Assembly (NCBI RefSeq): GCF_026342835.1
Contig: NZ_JAPEMI010000001.1
Coordinates: 434,001 to 498,000, forward strand
Length of the DNA stretch: 64,000 nucleotides
Source: Streptomyces sp. NBC_00154
GTDB lineage: Bacteria; Actinomycetota; Actinomycetes; Streptomycetales; Streptomycetaceae
Direction of reading: 5' to 3'
Shown here in pieces: positions 36,458-46,352 of this stretch (the first letter of the stretch is position 1; each line of letters opens with the position of its first letter). The translations under genes were made by a program, and so were the position numbers. Below the pieces are notes generated by a model, which did not search any database, was not told where the DNA came from, and worked only from the letters and a program-made list of their open reading frames with translations.

Positions 36458-38917
36458 TCAGTCCTCGTGCCCGAGCTGGAGGTCGCGTTCGGTGCGTCCG
36501 CCGCCCGCGACCTGGAGGACGGTCGCCACTGGCGGATACCCGGCCGCGATCACCGTGTACTCGCCGGTCGACAGGTCCACGAAGCGGAACGCCCCGTCGG
36601 GCCCGGTGGTCAGGGTGTCGACGACATTGCCCGCCGCGTCGAGGAGCGTGACCCGGGCGTCCTCGACCGGCCGTCCGCCGCTCGCCCGTACGATGCCGCG
36701 CAGCACAGCGCCACCGGCCAGTTCGATGTCCTGCCGGGTCTCTCTTGCGGCCTGCACGCTGACCGGCAGCGCAGCGGGCCGGAAGGCGGGGGCGCTGGCG
36801 GCGAGGGTGTACTCGCCGGCCACCAACTCCGAGATCACATAGCCGCCCTCGCGACCGCTGCGGGTGGACGCGACGACCTCGCCGCGCACATCAGTGAGGG
36901 TGACGGCGGCGTCCCGCACCGGGATCCCGTCGGCCGTGACGACGGTCCCGGCGAGCCTGCCCGCGCCGCCGAGCACCACATCGAGCTCGACGGGCCGTTC
37001 GCCGACGGTGACGCTGACGGCCTGCGGCTGGTGCCCGCCGGCCGCCGCGATCAGGACGTAACTGCCGGAGCCCGGCACGCTCAGCGCGTACCGCCCGTCG
37101 TCACCGCTCGCGCCCCTTCCGACCTGCTGCCCCTGGACGTCGATGAGGGTGAGGGCGGCGCGCGGGACCTTCGAACCGTCGGCGTGCTGGACGCTGCCGC
37201 ACACCGGCACGCCCGAGAGGTGGACGGGCGGCGGCGGGGCGGCGGTGGTACGTGCGCCGGGGATCGAGGCGGACTCGGCAGCTGAATCGGGGCTGTGGTG
37301 GGACACCAGCGGTTTCTCCTTGAGGAAGAAGGCGATGAAGAGGCCGAGCGCGAGCACCGGCACGAGGTAGAGGAAGATCCGGGGCATCGCGTCGGCGTAC
37401 GCCTGGATATAGCTGTCGCGGAGCGCGGGCTCCATGGCATGGACCAGCTGCGGGGTGATCGACTCGGGGTCGGGGAGGTCGGCTCCGGACGGGAGGCGGA
37501 CGGCGAGAGCGTCGGCGAGACGGCCCGCGAAGAGCGTCCCGAACACGGCGGCGCCGACGCTGCCGCCGATCTGCCGGAAGTAGTTGTTCGCGCTGGTGGC
37601 GGCGCCGAGGTCGGCGGGCGGTACGGAGTTCTGCACGGCCAGCACGAGCACCGGCATGATCAGGCCGATCCCGATGCCGAGCACGGCCTGCGCAATGCTG
37701 TACTCGAGGCGCGGAGTGTCGGTTTCGAGGCGCGAGAGCAGCCACATGCCGACCACCGAGATCGCACTGCCGAGGATCGGGTACACGCGGTAGCGGCCGG
37801 TACGGGAGATCAGCTGGCCGGAGACGACGGACGCCCCGACGATGCCGCCCATCATCGGGAGCATCAGCAGTCCCGATTCGGTGGCGGTGGCGCCGTCGAC
37901 CATCTGCAGGAAGGTCGGCAGATAGCTGGCGGCGCCGAACAGGGCGACGCCGACGACCGCGCCGACGAGCGCGGTGACATTGAAGATCGAGTCGCGGAAC
38001 AGCCGCAGCGGGATGACGGGTTCGGGGGCACGGCGCTCGACCACGAGGAAGAGCAGGGTCGTTCCGGCAGCTCCGGCGGCCAGCCCGAGGATGGTGCGCG
38101 AGCCCCAGGCGTACTCCGTGCCGCCCCAGCTGGTCAGCAGCACCACGCAGGTGGAGGCGGCGGCCAGCAGCAGGGCGCCGAGCACATCGAGGCGGGGCCG
38201 GACCGTGGGCTTGGGGAGCTTCAGTACGACGGTGATGACGGCGAGGGTGACCAGGCCGAACGGAACGTTGATGTAGAAGCACCAGCGCCAGGAGGCGTGG
38301 TCGGTGAAGAAGCCGCCGAGCAGCGGACCCGCGACGGACGCGAGACCGAACGCGGCACCGATCAGCCCCATGAAGCGGCCGCGCTCGCGAGGCGGTACGA
38401 CGTCCGCGATGATCGCCTGGACCCCGATCATGAGTCCGCCGCCGCCGACGCCCTGGATGGCACGGAAGGCGATCAGTTCGTCCATGGTGCGGGACCAGCC
38501 GGCCAGCGCGGAGCCGACGACGAAGACGACGATCGCGAACTGGAAGACGCTCTTGCGGCCGAAGAGATCGCCGAGCTTGCCGTAGATCGGCAGTCCGATG
38601 GTGGAGGCGAGCAGATAGGCGGTGACCGCCCAGGACATCTTCTCCAGGCCGTGCAGCTCACCGACGATCTTGGGCAGTGCGGTGGCGACGATCATCTGGT
38701 CGAGCGCCGCGAGCAGCAGGGTGAGCATCAGCCCGAGGAAGACCAGCCGGATCCCTCGGGGGCTGATCTCCTGGGCGGCGGGATCCGTGGCGGTGGAAGC
38801 AGTTGAGGGCGATGTGGACGGGGGCTCGGTCGTCGCGCCGGGAGGGGCGGCCGTCTGCTCCCCGGCGCCGCCCGCACCGTCCGGCTCGTCCTTCACCAGA
38901 GTGATACCGCCCACCAC
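36458..38917 (-). CDS. MFS drug exporter (DHA2/EmrB-QacA type) fused to three carboxypeptidase-regulatory-like repeats
   Basis: An 819-residue fusion. Residues about 45-530 form a 14-span proton-driven exporter, with motif [14 protein letters not shown] and motif [23 protein letters not shown] segments. The last 250 residues (about 565-819) contain three 75-95-residue beta-sandwich repeats of the carboxypeptidase regulatory/CNA-B-like type. Each repeat has the pattern V.DA.VTL.D..G.VV and G.Y..S.L..GEYT. Such a tail is unusual on an exporter and may bind a surface or cell-wall partner. GGGGAG lies 6 bp before GTG 38917, chosen over ATG 38938 and the longer frame. Confidence 0.85.
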   Translation of the reverse strand: MVGGITLVKDEPDGAGGAGEQTAAPPGATTEPPSTSPSTASTATDPAAQEISPRGIRLVFLGLMLTLLLAALDQMIVATALPKIVGELHGLEKMSWAVTAYLLASTIGLPIYGKLGDLFGRKSVFQFAIVVFVVGSALAGWSRTMDELIAFRAIQGVGGGGLMIGVQAIIADVVPPRERGRFMGLIGAAFGLASVAGPLLGGFFTDHASWRWCFYINVPFGLVTLAVITVVLKLPKPTVRPRLDVLGALLLAAASTCVVLLTSWGGTEYAWGSRTILGLAAGAAGTTLLFLVVERRAPEPVIPLRLFRDSIFNVTALVGAVVGVALFGAASYLPTFLQMVDGATATESGLLMLPMMGGIVGASVVSGQLISRTGRYRVYPILGSAISVVGMWLLSRLETDTPRLEYSIAQAVLGIGIGLIMPVLVLAVQNSVPPADLGAATSANNYFRQIGGSVGAAVFGTLFAGRLADALAVRLPSGADLPDPESITPQLVHAMEPALRDSYIQAYADAMPRIFLYLVPVLALGLFIAFFLKEKPLVSHHSPDSAAESASIPGARTTAAPPPPVHLSGVPVCGSVQHADGSKVPRAALTLIDVQGQQVGRGASGDDGRYALSVPGSGSYVLIAAAGGHQPQAVSVTVGERPVELDVVLGGAGRLAGTVVTADGIPVRDAAVTLTDVRGEVVASTRSGREGGYVISELVAGEYTLAASAPAFRPAALPVSVQAARETRQDIELAGGAVLRGIVRASGGRPVEDARVTLLDAAGNVVDTLTTGPDGAFRFVDLSTGEYTVIAAGYPPVATVLQVAGGGRTERDLQLGHED

Positions 38918-39104
38918 GTGCCGCTCCCCTCGTCGCATCTGCGCCGCCCATTTCTCGCATTGCGCGACATAGAGAGGCAAACGCGACGGGGGGCGCTGAC
39001 GGCGCACTCGGGGGGCTTATGCCCCGGTGGGAGCCACTACGGCGCGCAACTGGCGGGCCGGGAAAACCACCCGAACCGGTGAGGCCGGTCAGGGATGCCC
39101 GGTG

Positions 39105-39548
39105 CTACTTCTCGACCTCGGTGGCGAGGTTCTGCAGCAGCTCGTCGTAGATGCGCCCAAGTCCCTTGGGCGCAAAGGTCTTCTCGAAGAATCCGCCGAT
39201 GCCGCCCGCACCGTTCCAGACGGTCGACACGACAGCCTTGGACTTGCCCTCGCCGGACGGAGTGACGGTCCAGGTGGTGACCATCGACGAGTTGCGGTCC
39301 TTCTCGACGAGCTGACCTTCCGTCGGCTCACTGACCTCCAGCAGACAGTCGCGGATCCGTTTGCTGGTGGCCTGAAGCTTCCAGTGGACGAGCGTGCCCT
39401 CGCCGTCACCGCCCTCGCGCACCTCGTACTCACTGAATTGACCGGGCAGCACCTTGCCCCGGACCTCCTTGTAGTCGGCCAGCGCGTCGAACACCGTTTC
39501 CGCGTCCGCCGCGATGATCCGCTCTGTCGTGGCCTCGACCTGCGCCAT
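39105..39548 (-). CDS. SRPBCC-family protein (polyketide cyclase/dehydrase fold)
   Basis: A 147-residue protein with the START-like helix-grip fold. The IIAADAETVFDALADYKEVR opening, a central TVTPSGEGKSKAV strand pair and a long C-terminal helix (FAPKGLGRIYDELLQNLATE) are typical. Members bind lipids or small hydrophobic molecules; many are coenzyme-Q-binding or cyclase-like. GGAGGAG 5 bp before ATG 39548 fixes the start. The serine integrase gene ends 62 bp upstream on the same strand. Function is unknown. Confidence 0.8.
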   Translation of the reverse strand: MAQVEATTERIIAADAETVFDALADYKEVRGKVLPGQFSEYEVREGGDGEGTLVHWKLQATSKRIRDCLLEVSEPTEGQLVEKDRNSSMVTTWTVTPSGEGKSKAVVSTVWNGAGGIGGFFEKTFAPKGLGRIYDELLQNLATEVEK

Positions 39549-39610
39549 GGCTGCTCCTCCACCACTCGGTTGTTCGGGGTGTGCTGAGCCAATCACTTCG
39601 GGCACTCCGC

Positions 39611-41035
39611 TCAAAATCGGGCCTCGATCTTGACCGACCGCGGGTCGAAGGCCCGGCGGCCCGGTCCCGCCGGATGGATGGTGATGGTGATGAGCGTGTC
39701 CACCACAGCCCGTTTGCGGTCCAGGACCAGCCCCTGCCACTCCGTCACAACATCGTCAGCTGTCACGAGGTCGGCCAGGATGGACGCCCGCTGCGGGTGC
39801 GCCATCTTGGCCTCGGTCTCCGCCAGACGCCCCCGGATGCGCCGTGCCGCCCGTTTGAAGTCCTGCGGGTCCGCCTCGTCATCATCCGCGAACGCGTCCG
39901 CCAGACCGTCCAGACGCGCCCTCAGCGTCGCGGCAGTGCGCTTGAGGTCTTCAGCGTCCGGCCTGTCGCTGTCCACCAGCAGCGCCGCAGCATCCGGCCG
40001 CATGAGGAGTTGCAGCACGACCCCCAGCGGCTCGCCCGGCTCCGTGCCGGCAATCAGCTGGTCGATCGGCTCCGCCAGTCGCGCAACGTGCTTCACCCTC
40101 CGGCACCGGTAGATGCGGTTCTCGCCGGGGCCGTTCTTCGAGTCGCGCTGAGCACTGGTCATCGTCGTGCCATCGGCACACACGCCACACAAAGCGATAC
40201 CGGAGAGCAGCCAGCGCCGTGCGGGCCCTGGTGACGTCCGGCGCGCTTCGTCCGTGAGGATGGCCACTGCCTCCCGCCAGGTCACCTCATCGACAACCGT
40301 CGGCCACGTCCCTGCATACGTCTCGCCACGGTACTCGCGCAGACCGGCCACACGTTCGTTCAGAAGCAGTCCGCGTACCGCGTTATGCGACCAGGGCTTG
40401 CCGTTGCGGTTCCCTACCTTGCGTTCGTTCAGCCCGGCTGCGATACCGGAAACGGTCGCCCCGGCAAGCAGCTGTTCGAACATCCCACGTATTTCCCACG
40501 CTTCGGAGTGGACCAGCTCGCTGCCGTCCGGCGTGTATCCGAAGCAACGGGGCCCCGTGGGCGCCACACCGCGCTCAATGCGCTGCAGCGTCTCGCGCTG
40601 CTGGCGCTCTGCCATCTGCTCGACTTCGAACGTGTCCACTTCACCGAGGACACCTGCGAGCATGCGACCCGACGCCGTCGACAGGTTCAATTCAGGTCCC
40701 TTGACACACAGGACGCTGACGTTGTGCTTGCGCAGAATTTCCATTCCCTCGGCGCGCTCGCGCCGGTTGCGCCACAGCCGGGACAGGTACGTCACCAGGA
40801 TGACGTCAATCTCGCCCCGTTTCACCGCCTCCATCAACCGCCCGTAAGCCTCCCGAGGTTTCCCATGGGAGGCGCTCAGATCGTTGTCGACATAACGATG
40901 ATGGGCGGCGACAGGAATGCCGCGTGCCATGGCCAACTCGTCGGTGTCTTCGCGCTGCCTGGTCACGCCATCTTCTCCGGACTCTTCGTCCTTGCTGATC
41001 CGGAGGTACAGCCCGCCTGCACGAAATAGAGTCAC
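39611..41035 (-). CDS. Large serine recombinase (phage-type integrase)
   Basis: A 474-residue site-specific recombinase. The N-terminal resolvase domain (residues 1-150) has catalytic Ser14 in YLRIS and the conserved Arg region LSRLWRNRRER. The recombinase domain follows (about 160-260), then a zinc ribbon (CGVC and YRCRR about residues 285-325) and a C-terminal coiled coil (about 350-430). Such enzymes integrate and excise phages or ICEs, often beside their attachment site. No excisionase, replication, transfer or phage gene is next to it, so it is either solitary or a remnant. Codon use has a little less GC3 than the neighbours, consistent with acquisition. Confidence 0.9.
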   Translation of the reverse strand: MTLFRAGGLYLRISKDEESGEDGVTRQREDTDELAMARGIPVAAHHRYVDNDLSASHGKPREAYGRLMEAVKRGEIDVILVTYLSRLWRNRRERAEGMEILRKHNVSVLCVKGPELNLSTASGRMLAGVLGEVDTFEVEQMAERQQRETLQRIERGVAPTGPRCFGYTPDGSELVHSEAWEIRGMFEQLLAGATVSGIAAGLNERKVGNRNGKPWSHNAVRGLLLNERVAGLREYRGETYAGTWPTVVDEVTWREAVAILTDEARRTSPGPARRWLLSGIALCGVCADGTTMTSAQRDSKNGPGENRIYRCRRVKHVARLAEPIDQLIAGTEPGEPLGVVLQLLMRPDAAALLVDSDRPDAEDLKRTAATLRARLDGLADAFADDDEADPQDFKRAARRIRGRLAETEAKMAHPQRASILADLVTADDVVTEWQGLVLDRKRAVVDTLITITIHPAGPGRRAFDPRSVKIEARF

Positions 41036-41232
41036 AGGAAGCAGTATAGATACAGTGCAGCTTCACCCTGACAGTTGCGAAGCAACACGTTCGACGTCCC
41101 CAGACAACCCGCATCTATCTGACCAAATGGGTCAAGTCTCATCAGAACATGTCCTTCCGTGTCCGAATGTGGGGAGCATGCGGCGGGGGCTGCACCACCC
41201 GCAGCCGCGTTCCCTCCACCACGGGAGGCCAT

Positions 41233-42831
41233 ATGACGAATCGTTCAGGAATTCTGTTCGCCATCGGTGCGACAGTCGCCGGTCTGCTGACCGGCGTTCC
41301 TTCCCCGGCGAGAGCCGACGGAGTCGCGCCGCCTGCCGCGCAGCTCACATGGACCGGCTGCGCCACGAAGTCGTATCCGACGCTGCAGTGCTCAACCGTG
41401 CGCGCCCCGCTCAATCATGACGACCCGTCGGGCAGGAGCATCACCCTCGCCCTGTCTCGGATCCCGCACACCGCGAAGACGTCGCAGGGCCCCCTGCTCG
41501 TCAACCCCGGCGGCCCCGGCGGCAGCGGGCTGACGATGGCCGGCTACGTGGCGGCCTCGCTGCCGAAGGAGACCGCCGCACAGTACGACGTGATCGGGTT
41601 CGACCCGCGCGGGGTCGGGAAGAGCTCCCCGGCACTGAACTGTGTACCGAAATACTTCGAGCCGCTGCGCCCCGACCCGGTGCCGCTGGACCTCCGGACC
41701 GAGCAGGCCAACCGCGACCGCGCCGCGTCCTTCGCCGCCGCGTGCGGCGCGAAGTACCCCGATCTGCTGCCGTACATGGACACGGTGAGCACCGCCAAGG
41801 ATCTCGATGTGATCCGGCAGGCCCTCGGCTCCCCACAGATCAACTACTTCGGATACTCGTACGGCACCTATCTGGGCGCGGTGTACGCCAAGCTGTTCCC
41901 GCAGCGGGTACGGCGTCTGGTGCTCGACTCGAACGTCGACCCGGACGGGGTCTGGTACGACGACAACATCGGCCAGGACTACGCGTTCGACGCCCGCCAG
42001 AAGGCGTTCGCCGCCTGGATCGCGAAGCACAACTCGACGTACGGACTGGGCAGCGACCCGGCGAAGGTCGAGGCTGCCTGGTACGCGATGAGCGAAGCGG
42101 TCAGGAAGGAACCCGCGGGCGGCACGGTCGGCATGAGCGAGCTGCAGGACACGTTCCTGCCGGGTGGCTACAACAACGGGTACTGGCCCTACCTGGCCGA
42201 TACGTTCGCCTCGTACGTGAACCACCAGGACCAGGACGCGTTGGTCCGCGCGTACAAGAAGCTCGGCGCCGTCGACGACAAGGGCGACAACGGCTACTCG
42301 GTCTACGCGGCCGTGCAGTGCCACGACGCCGAGTGGACACGCGACTGGAACACCTGGCGCAGCGAGAGCTGGAAGGTGCACAGCAAGGCACCCTTCTACG
42401 CCTGGAACAACACCTGGTACAACGCGCCGTGCGCATCCTGGCCGGTGGAGCCGCTCAACCCGGTACGGGTCTCCAACGACGCGCTCCCGCCGGTGCTGCT
42501 CTTCCAGGCCACGGAGGATGCGGCCACGCCGTACGAGGGCGGGGTCACCCTGCATCGCAAACTCCGCGGCTCCAGCCTGGTCGTCGAACAGGGCGGCGGC
42601 AACCACGGCATCACACTGAGCGGCAACAAATGTCTGGACAGGTACTTGGTGGACTACCTCGACAAGGGCACCGTCCCGCGCGGCAACGGCAGCAGCGCCG
42701 ACGCGGACGCGGTCTGCCCGAAGTCGCCCGACCCGGAGCCGCCGGCCGCCGGGGCATCGGCGAAGACGCTGCGGAGCCCGACGGCGGACGGAGGCGGCGC
42801 ACTGCACGGGATGCTCGGCTTCCGCAGCTGA
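41233..42831 (+). CDS. Secreted tripeptidyl-aminopeptidase-like alpha/beta hydrolase
   Basis: A 532-residue exported serine peptidase or esterase. The signal peptide ends near SPARA (about residue 28). The core has oxyanion region NPGGPGGSG (91-99), nucleophile Ser209 in GYSYGT, an Asp near QATEDAATPY and His in GGGNHGI. The C-terminal TAP-type domain is present. Streptomyces relatives (tap, SlpD/SlpE) cut tripeptides from the N-terminus of secreted proteins. The first residues lack a lipobox. GGGAGG is 5 bp before ATG 41233. It is divergent from the integrase gene; the 197 bp between them are AT-richer and likely hold both promoters. Confidence 0.88.
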   Translation: MTNRSGILFAIGATVAGLLTGVPSPARADGVAPPAAQLTWTGCATKSYPTLQCSTVRAPLNHDDPSGRSITLALSRIPHTAKTSQGPLLVNPGGPGGSGLTMAGYVAASLPKETAAQYDVIGFDPRGVGKSSPALNCVPKYFEPLRPDPVPLDLRTEQANRDRAASFAAACGAKYPDLLPYMDTVSTAKDLDVIRQALGSPQINYFGYSYGTYLGAVYAKLFPQRVRRLVLDSNVDPDGVWYDDNIGQDYAFDARQKAFAAWIAKHNSTYGLGSDPAKVEAAWYAMSEAVRKEPAGGTVGMSELQDTFLPGGYNNGYWPYLADTFASYVNHQDQDALVRAYKKLGAVDDKGDNGYSVYAAVQCHDAEWTRDWNTWRSESWKVHSKAPFYAWNNTWYNAPCASWPVEPLNPVRVSNDALPPVLLFQATEDAATPYEGGVTLHRKLRGSSLVVEQGGGNHGITLSGNKCLDRYLVDYLDKGTVPRGNGSSADADAVCPKSPDPEPPAAGASAKTLRSPTADGGGALHGMLGFRS

Positions 42832-42895
42832 GGGGAGAGGGGCCGGACTCCGGCCGCCGGGAGCCGAGCGCACGCCCTCGGGGGCGTACGCCACC

Positions 42896-43465
42896 ATGGT
42901 CCGTATGACGACACGGCCCACCGCGTACGCCCCCGACCTGTCCGTCAGATCCATGACCATCGACGACTGCGAGGCCGTCGCTACGATCCGGGTGCGCGGC
43001 TGGCAGGCCGCGTACACCGGGCTGATCCCGCAGGCGTATCTGGACGCGATGGACATCGCCGAGGACGCGCAGCGGCGGCGCGGCTTCTTCGCCGAACGCA
43101 ACACGGTCGTCAATGTGGTGACCGAGCGGCCTGGCCCGGGTGTGATCGGCTGGGCCTGTTACGGCCCGTACCGCGCGGACGGCAGGCGGCTCGCCCGCGG
43201 CGAGTTGTACGCCATCTATGTGCTGCCCGAGCAACGCGGGACCGGGGTCGGCCGCGCCCTGATGACGGAGATCCTGGCGCGCTCCGCCGCGGACGGGTTT
43301 CCCGATCTGTCGCTCTGGGTCCTCAAGGAGAACGCACCGGCCCGCCGCTTCTACGAGCGTGCGGGCTTCGCTCCGGACGGCGCCGAGGAACCGTTCCAGG
43401 TCGGCGGCGTCCTCGTGCCCGAGGTGCGTTACGTACGCCCTCTCAGCCCGCCGGCAGCCGGCTGA
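42896..43465 (+). CDS. GNAT-family N-acetyltransferase
   Basis: A 189-residue acetyltransferase with the acetyl-CoA loop LPEQRGTGVGRALM (about residues 112-125) and the C-terminal ENAPARRFYERAGF helix (about 145-158). The opening VRSMTIDDCEAVATIRVRGW fits the amine-acetylating GNAT group. ATG 42896 and ATG 42905 are both possible. It follows the secreted hydrolase by 64 bp, with only a weak 6-bp hairpin (42841-42855) between them, so cotranscription is possible. It overlaps the convergent HEAT-repeat gene by 23 bp. The substrate is unknown. Confidence 0.85.
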   Translation: MVRMTTRPTAYAPDLSVRSMTIDDCEAVATIRVRGWQAAYTGLIPQAYLDAMDIAEDAQRRRGFFAERNTVVNVVTERPGPGVIGWACYGPYRADGRRLARGELYAIYVLPEQRGTGVGRALMTEILARSAADGFPDLSLWVLKENAPARRFYERAGFAPDGAEEPFQVGGVLVPEVRYVRPLSPPAAG

Positions 43466-44015
43466 TCGCCTCCTCGGCCGCGCCGCCGAGCCTCGGGTGC
43501 GGCAGCGCCGCCTGCAGGACCGGGCGGGCCTGTGCGTCGCCGAGCTGCCCCAGCCCCTCCACACAGGCCAGCGCGACCCGCCAGTGCGGCTCGTCCGGTG
43601 CCAGCAGCCGTTCCAGGGTGCTGATCAGCGTCGGGACGGACTCGGGGGCCCGCAGGGCGGTGAGCAGCCGCACCGGATGCAGGGCGTAGGCGGTGCGCAG
43701 GGTGTTGGTCGCGAGGGCGGCGGCGGCCCGGGGCGTGCGCGGGTCGCCTAGGCGCACCAGAGCATGGGCGGCGGAGACACAGCGCTCCGGTTCGCGGTGG
43801 TTGAGCAGCAGGACCAGCGCCTCGAAGGCCCGTCTGTCGCCGCCGCAGCCGAGCCGGAACGCGGCGATCTCGCGCGCCCAGAGCGGGCGTTCGCGTTCCA
43901 CGAGGACCCGGGCCAGCTCCTCGTCGTCCTCGGTGGCGAGCAGTCTGCGGTACGCCGCCGACTCCCCCGCCTCGTCTCCCAGCCGGTCGGCCAGCGACCG
44001 GAACTCCTCGTCCAT
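43443..44015 (-). CDS. HEAT-repeat protein
   Basis: A 190-residue, fully helical protein of tandem HEAT-like repeats from about residue 45 on (for example HALVRLGDPRTPRAAAALAT and VEGLGQLGDAQARPVLQAAL). No catalytic motif is visible; it probably acts as a binding scaffold. ATG 44015 (MDEEFRSLADRL) is chosen; the longer frame starts at 44060. Its promoter region is shared with the divergent 3-hydroxyacyl-CoA dehydrogenase. Confidence 0.7.
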   Translation of the reverse strand: MDEEFRSLADRLGDEAGESAAYRRLLATEDDEELARVLVERERPLWAREIAAFRLGCGGDRRAFEALVLLLNHREPERCVSAAHALVRLGDPRTPRAAAALATNTLRTAYALHPVRLLTALRAPESVPTLISTLERLLAPDEPHWRVALACVEGLGQLGDAQARPVLQAALPHPRLGGAAEEAISRLPAG

Positions 44016-44371
44016 GACCGTCAGCGTATCGGCGGACACGGCGAGTGTGAGCGGGCACACAACAACTCGGGGCTGGCGCGCTCGTTACTCGCCGGTTAAC
44101 CTCATATGAGCGGGACACACTCCCCGCCGACTCCAGTGGCCTGGTGACGCAGCCACCCGGAGTGCTTGTCGGTTCGGCAGCTTTGCGAGACGTGACTCCG
44201 GGACAGAGTCCGTCACCCCCATCCCGGTCCGGGTGTGTTCGGTACACCCCCGGCCCCGAGCACCACGACATGCAGTTTCCGCACGCCATGCGCCGGTCGG
44301 GCCCCACGGCCCCACCAGATCCGTGCGCGTCGTGCGCCCACACAGTCGTCACTCATCCCTGGAGTCCCGTG
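44016..44371. other. 356-bp divergent intergenic region with operator-like dyads
   Basis: No gene is seen. It contains an imperfect dyad at 44084-44100 and a perfect CTCATATGAG palindrome at 44101-44110. The remaining 260 bp are GC-rich and featureless to the eye. Confidence 0.55.
44084..44110. promoter_or_regulatory. TetR-style operator cluster upstream of hydroxyacyl-CoA dehydrogenase
   Basis: GTTACTCGCCGGTTAAC (44084-44100) matches its own complement at 12 of 17 positions and resembles TTAC-N-GTAA-type TetR sites. It is followed directly by CTCATATGAG (44101-44110). The TetR gene at 46353 is a candidate binder. Confidence 0.4.
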
Positions 44372-46153
44372 ATGGACACCCCGCTCTCCACCATTGCCGT
44401 CGTCGGCCTCGGCACCATGGGCACCGGCATCGCCGAGGTCCTCGCCCGGGCCGGCCGCGAGGTCATCGGTATCGACATCAGCGAGGCGGCCGCGCGTCAG
44501 GCCGTTGCCGCCCTCGAAGCCTCCACCGCCCGCGCAGTGCAGAAGGGGCGGATCACCGAGGGCGAGCGGCACGACGTCCTCGCCAGGTTCCGTACCTTCT
44601 CCGATCTGCAGGCCGCCGCGGACGCGCAGCTCGTCATCGAGGTCGTGCCCGAGTCGTACGAGATCAAGCAGCAGCTCTTCCGGGAGCTCGACGCGATCAC
44701 CTCCCCCACCGCGATCCTGGCGACCGGCACCAACGCCCTGTCGGTGACCCGGCTGGCCGCCGAGTCGCAGCACCCCGAGCGCGTGATCGGTCTGCACTTC
44801 TTCAACCCGGCGCCCGCGATGAAGCTGGTCGAGGTGGTCTCCTCGGTGCTGACCGCGCCGCCGGCCGTCGAGGCGGTCACCACGCTCGCCCGTGAGCTGG
44901 GCAAGGAGCCGGTCGCGGTGGGCGACCGGCCGGGGTTCGTCGCCGACGGGCTGCTGTTCGGCTACCTGAACCAGGCCGCCGCGATGTACGAGGCGAGCTA
45001 CGCCTCCCGTGAGGACATCGACGCGGCCATGAAGCTGGGCTGCGGGCTGCCCATGGGCCCGCTCGCCCTGCTCGATCTGATCGGGGTCGACACCGCCCGT
45101 ACCGTCCTGGAGGCGATGTACTCCGAGTCGCACGACCGGCTGCACGCCCCTGCGCCGATCCTCAAGCAGCTCAGCGAGGCCGGGCTGACCGGCCGCAAGT
45201 CGGGCCGTGGCTTCTACACGTATGCGGCGCCGGGCAGCCAGACCGTGGTGCCGGACGCGAAGACGCCGCAGGAGAGCACCGGAGCGACGGCCGGGCGCAC
45301 CGTGCGGTCGGTGGGTGTCGCCGGCTCCGGGACGATGGCCTCGGGCATCGCGGAGGTCTTCGCGAAGGCCGGTTACGACGTGGTGCTCGCCGCGCGCAGC
45401 CAGGAGAAGGCCGACACGGCGAGGGGCCGGATCGCCAAGTCGCTGGAGCGTTCCGTCACCAAGGGGCGGCTGACGGCCGAGGCGAGGGACGAGACCCTCG
45501 CCCGCATCACCGCGGCCGGTTCGCTGGACTCGTTCGACGACGTCGATCTCGCGGTCGAGGCGGTCGCCGAGGACCTGGCGGTCAAGCAGCAGCTGTTCGC
45601 CACGCTCGACAAGGTCTGCAAGCCGGGTGCGGTGCTCGCCACCACCACGTCGTCGCTGCCGGTCGTGGCGTGCGCACGGGCCACCTCGCGTCCGCAGGAC
45701 GTCATCGGGATGCACTTCTTCAACCCGGCGCCCGCGATGAAACTGGTCGAGGTGGTCCGTACGGTGCTCACCGACGACGACGTCCACGCCACCGTCCGTG
45801 AGGTGTGCGGGAAGATCCGCAAGCACCCGGTGGACTGCGCGGACCGGGCCGGTTTCATCGTCAACGCGCTGCTGTTCCCGTACCTCAACAACGCGATCAA
45901 GATGGTCGGGGAGCACTACGCGAGCCTCGACGACATCGACGCCGCGATGAAGCTGGGCGGCGGCTACCCGATGGGTCCGTTCGAGCTCCTCGACGTCGTC
46001 GGGCTCGATGTCTCGCTCGCCATCGAGAAGGTGCTGCACGGCGAGTTCCGCGACCCGGGTCTGGCCCCGGCGCCGCTGCTGGAGCACCTGGTGGCCGCCG
46101 GCTGCCTCGGCCGCAAGACGGGGCGCGGCTTCCGCGAATATGCCCGGCGCTGA
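44372..46153 (+). CDS. 3-hydroxyacyl(butyryl)-CoA dehydrogenase, tandemly duplicated fusion
   Basis: A 593-residue protein made of two full copies of a 280-residue 3-hydroxybutyryl-CoA dehydrogenase (about residues 1-290 and 300-593). Both copies have a Rossmann motif (GLGTMGTGIAE; GSGTMASGIAE), the catalytic His in HFFNPAPAMKLVEVV and a C-terminal GRKSGRGFY/GRKTGRGFR end. It should interconvert acetoacetyl-CoA and 3-hydroxybutyryl-CoA, feeding crotonyl-CoA to the Ccr at 48493. Single-copy enzymes normally dimerise, so the fusion mimics a dimer. GGAG sits 7 bp before ATG 44372. It is followed by tandem GC hairpins. Confidence 0.9.
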   Translation: MDTPLSTIAVVGLGTMGTGIAEVLARAGREVIGIDISEAAARQAVAALEASTARAVQKGRITEGERHDVLARFRTFSDLQAAADAQLVIEVVPESYEIKQQLFRELDAITSPTAILATGTNALSVTRLAAESQHPERVIGLHFFNPAPAMKLVEVVSSVLTAPPAVEAVTTLARELGKEPVAVGDRPGFVADGLLFGYLNQAAAMYEASYASREDIDAAMKLGCGLPMGPLALLDLIGVDTARTVLEAMYSESHDRLHAPAPILKQLSEAGLTGRKSGRGFYTYAAPGSQTVVPDAKTPQESTGATAGRTVRSVGVAGSGTMASGIAEVFAKAGYDVVLAARSQEKADTARGRIAKSLERSVTKGRLTAEARDETLARITAAGSLDSFDDVDLAVEAVAEDLAVKQQLFATLDKVCKPGAVLATTTSSLPVVACARATSRPQDVIGMHFFNPAPAMKLVEVVRTVLTDDDVHATVREVCGKIRKHPVDCADRAGFIVNALLFPYLNNAIKMVGEHYASLDDIDAAMKLGGGYPMGPFELLDVVGLDVSLAIEKVLHGEFRDPGLAPAPLLEHLVAAGCLGRKTGRGFREYARR

Positions 46154-46169
46154 GGGCCGGCGGGCTCCT

Positions 46170-46211
46170 GCCCGGCCGGCCGGGCATCCGGCCGGGCGGG
46201 ACCGCCCGGCC
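46170..46211. terminator. Tandem GC hairpins after hydroxyacyl-CoA dehydrogenase
   Basis: A perfect 16-bp palindrome (46170-46185) is followed by a perfect 10-bp-stem hairpin (46190-46199 with 46202-46211), starting 17 bp past the stop. Confidence 0.6.
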
Positions 46212-46352
46212 GACCCCCCGCCGGTTCCCGGGCCGGGAGCCGGCTGGGGAGGGCTGCTCGATCCGCCGCCACCGCCTTCGGCGTGGGAGGCGCCGCCCGG
46301 CGGCCCGCCCCCGCAGGCGCGCTCTCCTGCGCCGATGCAGTACGTTCACACC

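Noticed and set aside
39105..39740. His-rich N-terminal extension of the SRPBCC protein
   Set aside because: The stretch overlaps the integrase gene and is its shadow. GGAGGAG before ATG 39548 sets the real start.
39549..41232. Attachment-site direct repeats around the serine integrase
   Set aside because: I compared both flanks by eye and found no direct repeat longer than a few bases. The borders of any element remain undefined.
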